Assembly: GCA_019635585.1 (NCBI GenBank)
Contig: JAHBZE010000001.1
Coordinates: forward strand, 1,116,001-1,180,000
Length of the DNA: 64,000 nt
Source of the DNA: Xanthobacteraceae bacterium
GTDB lineage: Bacteria; Pseudomonadota; Alphaproteobacteria; Rhizobiales; Xanthobacteraceae
Direction of reading: 5' to 3'
The notes under the pieces are model-generated. The model was not told the DNA's origin, ran no database searches, and saw only the letters and a program-made list of their open reading frames with translations. Both the position numbers and the translations under genes were made by a program. Positions 61,372 through 64,000 of this stretch are shown here, piece by piece (position 1 is the stretch's first letter; each line of letters starts with the position of its first letter).

Positions 61372-63588
61372 CTAGGCGGCCGCCTTCTCGTTCTTCTTCG
61401 GCGCGAAGCGGCCGTAGAAGGTTTCGCCCTTCGCCGCCATTTCTTTCAAAAGCGCATTCGGCGCGAAGCGCGGGCCCTGCTTGCCGGCGAGCTTCTCGCA
61501 AAGCGCCACGAAGTTCTTCACGCCCATGAAGTCGATATAGGAGAGCGTGCCGCCGGTGAACGGCGCGAAGCCGAAGCCCAGGATCGAACCGACATCGCCT
61601 TCGCGCACATCGGTGATCACGCCTTCCTCGACGCAGCGCGCGGTCTCGAGCGCCTGAATGACGAGGAAGCGTTGCTTCAATTCTTCGACATTATAGGTTT
61701 CGGCCGGGCGCGGCTCGCCGACGATCTCGTAAATGCCCTGCCACAGCTTCTTCGGGCCTTTCTCCGGATAGTCGTAGAAGCCCTTGCCGTTCTTGCGGCC
61801 GAAGCGCTGGCGCTTCTCGACCATTTCTTCGAGCAACGCTTCCTGCTTCGGGTCGATGCCAACTTCGCCGAGATCGGCCTTGGTGGCTTTGAGAATCTTC
61901 CAGGCGAGATCCACCGCGACTTCGTCGTTGAGTGACAGCGGGCCGACCGGCATGCCGGCCATGCGGCCCACGTTCTCGACCATCGGCGCGGGCACGCCTT
62001 CGGTCAGCATCATGTGGCCTTCGCGGATGTACGTGCCGACCACACGCGAGGTGTAGAAGCCGCGCGAGTCTTCCACCACGATCGGCGTCTTCTTGATCGC
62101 GCGCACGTAATCGAGCGCGACCGCGACCGCCTTGTCGCCGGTTTCCTTGCCCTTGATGATTTCGACCAGCATCATCTTCTCGACCGGCGAGAAGAAATGG
62201 ATGCCGACGAAACGCTTGCGGTCCTTCGACATCTCGGCGAGAGAAGTGATCGGCAACGTCGAAGTGTTGGAGCCGAAGGTCGCGTCGGCACGGATCACGG
62301 CATCGACCTTCGCGATCACTTCCGCCTTCACCTTGCGGTCTTCGAACACGGCCTCGACCACGAGGTCGACGTCCTTGATGTCGTTATAATCGGCCGTCGC
62401 CTTCACGCGGGCGAGCAGCTTTTCCTTATCGGCTGCCGTCGCGCGGCCCTTCTTGATGCGGCCGTCGATGACGCTCTCGACATGCGCCTTGCCCTTGTCG
62501 GCAGACGCCTGATCGCGGTCCACCAGCACGACTTCGATGCCGGCATCGGCGGTGACGTAAGCGATACCCGCGCCCATGAAGCCCGCGCCGAGGACGGCGA
62601 CCTTCTTGATGTTGCTCGCCGGAACGCCCGCCGGACGGCGCGCACCCTTGTTCAGTTCCTGCATCGAGATGAAAAGCGAGCGGATCATCGCCGCCGCTTC
62701 CTTCGATTGCAGGATATGCGCGAACCAGCGCGACTCGACTTTCAGCGCCAGATCCATCGGCAATTGCAGGCCGTCATAGACGCACTGGAGAATCGCTTTC
62801 GCCGCCGGATAGTTGTCGTAGGTCTCGCGGCGCAAAATCGCGTTCGCCGGCGGGAATACCATCATGCCGGCCTTCGAGAATACCGGGCCGCCGGGCAGCT
62901 TGAAGCCGTCCACGTCCCAGGGCTGCACGCCTTTGCCACCGTTCTTGATCCAAGCTTTCGCGGTTTCGATCAGCTTGTCCTGCGGGACGATTTCGTCGAC
63001 GAGCTTCATCGACTTTGCCTTGTCGGCACGCAAGGCTTCGCCCTTGAACAGCATCTGGAGTGCGTCCTGCGTCGGCACGATGCGCGGAACGCGCTGCGTG
63101 CCGCCGGCACCCGGGAACAGACCGACCTTCACTTCGGGAAGGCCGAGGCGCAGCTTCGGATTGTCGCTCACCACGCGATGATGACAGGCAAGCGCAAGCT
63201 CGAACGCGCCGCCCATCGCGGTACCGTTCACCGCTGCGACCCACGGCTTGCCGGAGGTTTCCAGCTTGCGATAGGTGCGCGACATGCCGCTCGACTGCTC
63301 AAGCAGGAATTTGTTCGCGGCTTCTTCGCCCTTTTCCTTCACGAGTTTCTTGAAGGTATCGCCCATCGTCTCGAGCATGGTGAGATCGGCGCCGCCCGAG
63401 AAAGTGTCCTTCCCCGAAGTGACGACCACGCCCTTCACCTTTGCATCGGCCGAAAGTTTATCGACGATGTCGGTGAGCTCGGTCATGACGTCGGCCGAGA
63501 ACACGTTCATCGAACGGTCCGGCATGTTCCAGGTGACGAGCGCAATGCCGTCGCCGTCCATGTCCAGCGTGAAATTCTTGTAGGCCAT
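61372..63588 (-). CDS. fadJ: Multifunctional fatty-acid oxidation enzyme, enoyl-CoA hydratase/3-hydroxyacyl-CoA dehydrogenase (FadJ/FadB-type)
   Basis: 738 residues. N-terminal crotonase domain (about 1-190) with [14 protein letters not shown] and [15 protein letters not shown] plus [17 protein letters not shown]; then the NAD domain with [21 protein letters not shown] (about 330-350) and the catalytic [18 protein letters not shown], and the C-terminal HAD dimer domain [18 protein letters not shown]. It performs hydration and 3-hydroxyacyl dehydrogenation in beta-oxidation. It lies 42 bp downstream of the thiolase gene. Confidence 0.94.
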   Translation of the reverse strand: MAYKNFTLDMDGDGIALVTWNMPDRSMNVFSADVMTELTDIVDKLSADAKVKGVVVTSGKDTFSGGADLTMLETMGDTFKKLVKEKGEEAANKFLLEQSSGMSRTYRKLETSGKPWVAAVNGTAMGGAFELALACHHRVVSDNPKLRLGLPEVKVGLFPGAGGTQRVPRIVPTQDALQMLFKGEALRADKAKSMKLVDEIVPQDKLIETAKAWIKNGGKGVQPWDVDGFKLPGGPVFSKAGMMVFPPANAILRRETYDNYPAAKAILQCVYDGLQLPMDLALKVESRWFAHILQSKEAAAMIRSLFISMQELNKGARRPAGVPASNIKKVAVLGAGFMGAGIAYVTADAGIEVVLVDRDQASADKGKAHVESVIDGRIKKGRATAADKEKLLARVKATADYNDIKDVDLVVEAVFEDRKVKAEVIAKVDAVIRADATFGSNTSTLPITSLAEMSKDRKRFVGIHFFSPVEKMMLVEIIKGKETGDKAVAVALDYVRAIKKTPIVVEDSRGFYTSRVVGTYIREGHMMLTEGVPAPMVENVGRMAGMPVGPLSLNDEVAVDLAWKILKATKADLGEVGIDPKQEALLEEMVEKRQRFGRKNGKGFYDYPEKGPKKLWQGIYEIVGEPRPAETYNVEELKQRFLVIQALETARCVEEGVITDVREGDVGSILGFGFAPFTGGTLSYIDFMGVKNFVALCEKLAGKQGPRFAPNALLKEMAAKGETFYGRFAPKKNEKAAA

Positions 63589-63630
63589 AGTTTCCTCCCG
63601 TCGCTTTCCGTTATGCGCGGATAAGCGCGA

Positions 63631-64000
63631 TCAAACGCGTTCGATGATGGTTGCGGTGCCCATGCCGGCGCCGATGCAGAGCGTGACGAGTGCCGTCGAC
63701 TTGCCGGTGCGCTCCAGTTCGTCGAGCACGGTGCCGAAGATCATCGCGCCGGTGGCGCCTAAGGGGTGACCCATGGCGATGGCACCGCCGCAGACGTTGA
63801 TCTTTTCGCGCGGGATGTTGAAGGCCTGCATGTAGCGCAGCACCACGGAAGCAAACGCTTCATTGAGTTCGAAGAGGTCGATGTCGTTCACCGTCATCTT
63901 CGCTTTCTTCAGCAACTTCTCCGTCACATCGACCGGGCCGGTCAGCATGATCGCGGGCTCCGAGCCGATATTCGCAAACGCACGAATGCGCGCGCGCGGC
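63631..64000 (-). CDS. fadA: Acetyl-CoA acyltransferase (thiolase), FadA/FadI-type (5' part outside window)
   Basis: Only the last 122 residues are visible; the start lies beyond the right edge. C-terminal thiolase marks: [34 protein letters not shown] with catalytic His, and [17 protein letters not shown] with the second active Cys. It is the first gene of a fadA-fadJ pair, so it cleaves 3-oxoacyl-CoA in beta-oxidation. Confidence 0.92.
   Translation of the reverse strand, partial: PRARIRAFANIGSEPAIMLTGPVDVTEKLLKKAKMTVNDIDLFELNEAFASVVLRYMQAFNIPREKINVCGGAIAMGHPLGATGAMIFGTVLDELERTGKSTALVTLCIGAGMGTATIIERV

Overview
The window is high-GC chromosomal DNA from an alphaproteobacterium, most likely a Hyphomicrobiales (Rhizobiales) member near the Bradyrhizobium/Afipia/Xanthobacteraceae lineages. 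The evidence is a set of families largely restricted to that class (DUF6101, DUF4170, DUF2093, DUF2948, UPF0262), a lipid A cluster of the rhizobial type, a MutL that keeps its own endonuclease site, and palindromic CTAG-ended intergenic repeats. The exact genus cannot be fixed from this sequence. There is no prophage, insertion sequence, CRISPR array or rRNA operon. Nearly all genes are intact, densely packed and of uniform base composition.

Layout. 1-13.5 kb: a partial carboxylate-amine ligase, rsmE, ubiA, the envelope cluster cysQ/DUF4170/acyltransferase/waaA/lpxK, xseA, purD, then a fluoroacetate-dehalogenase-like hydrolase, an APH-fold kinase and a patatin. 13.5-19.1 kb: tRNA, rRNA and DNA maintenance (tadA, rluB-type synthase, rsmD, mutL, arfB) and pgi. 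19.1-22.5 kb: a polyamine-type ABC transporter without its binding protein, and an Rnk/GreA-like factor. 22.7-26.3 kb: an EmrAB-type efflux pump divergent from a TetR regulator, with two perfect operators between them. 26.3-35.5 kb: glpD, a catI-catJ-pcaF set for the end of the beta-ketoadipate route, and a livGF-K-HM transporter. 35.5-43.9 kb: tRNA-Phe, yacG, a short-chain dehydrogenase plus acyl-CoA ligase, a pair of palindromic repeat elements, maf, LMW phosphatase, UPF0262, hisD, DUF2948, murA, a 55-residue small protein and tRNA-Thr. 44-53.6 kb: an AbrB-type membrane protein, a Ser/Thr kinase-universal stress protein fusion with a partner metallophosphatase, a 2-oxoacid:ferredoxin oxidoreductase operon with a GltD-like flavin/iron-sulfur subunit, and an aminotransferase. 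53.6-64 kb: mscL, an exonuclease-CBS-nucleotidyltransferase fusion, a CrbS/CrbR-like sensor/regulator pair, a small periplasmic protein and a fadA-fadJ beta-oxidation operon cut by the window end.

How the parts fit. The pca/cat, liv, fad, acyl-CoA ligase and 2-oxoacid:ferredoxin oxidoreductase genes describe an aerobe that feeds aromatic and fatty acids into acetyl-CoA and succinyl-CoA. The CrbSR-like pair would fit acetate or acyl-CoA overflow sensing. The strongest non-routine signals are the twin hairpin repeats fused to the maf stop codon and lying at the ligase start codon, the triple-domain exonuclease/CBS/nucleotidyltransferase fusion divergent from the symporter-type sensor kinase, the kinase-USP/phosphatase pair, the complete defluorinase active site, and the fact that all six convergent protein-gene pairs overlap or end within 2 bp of each other.
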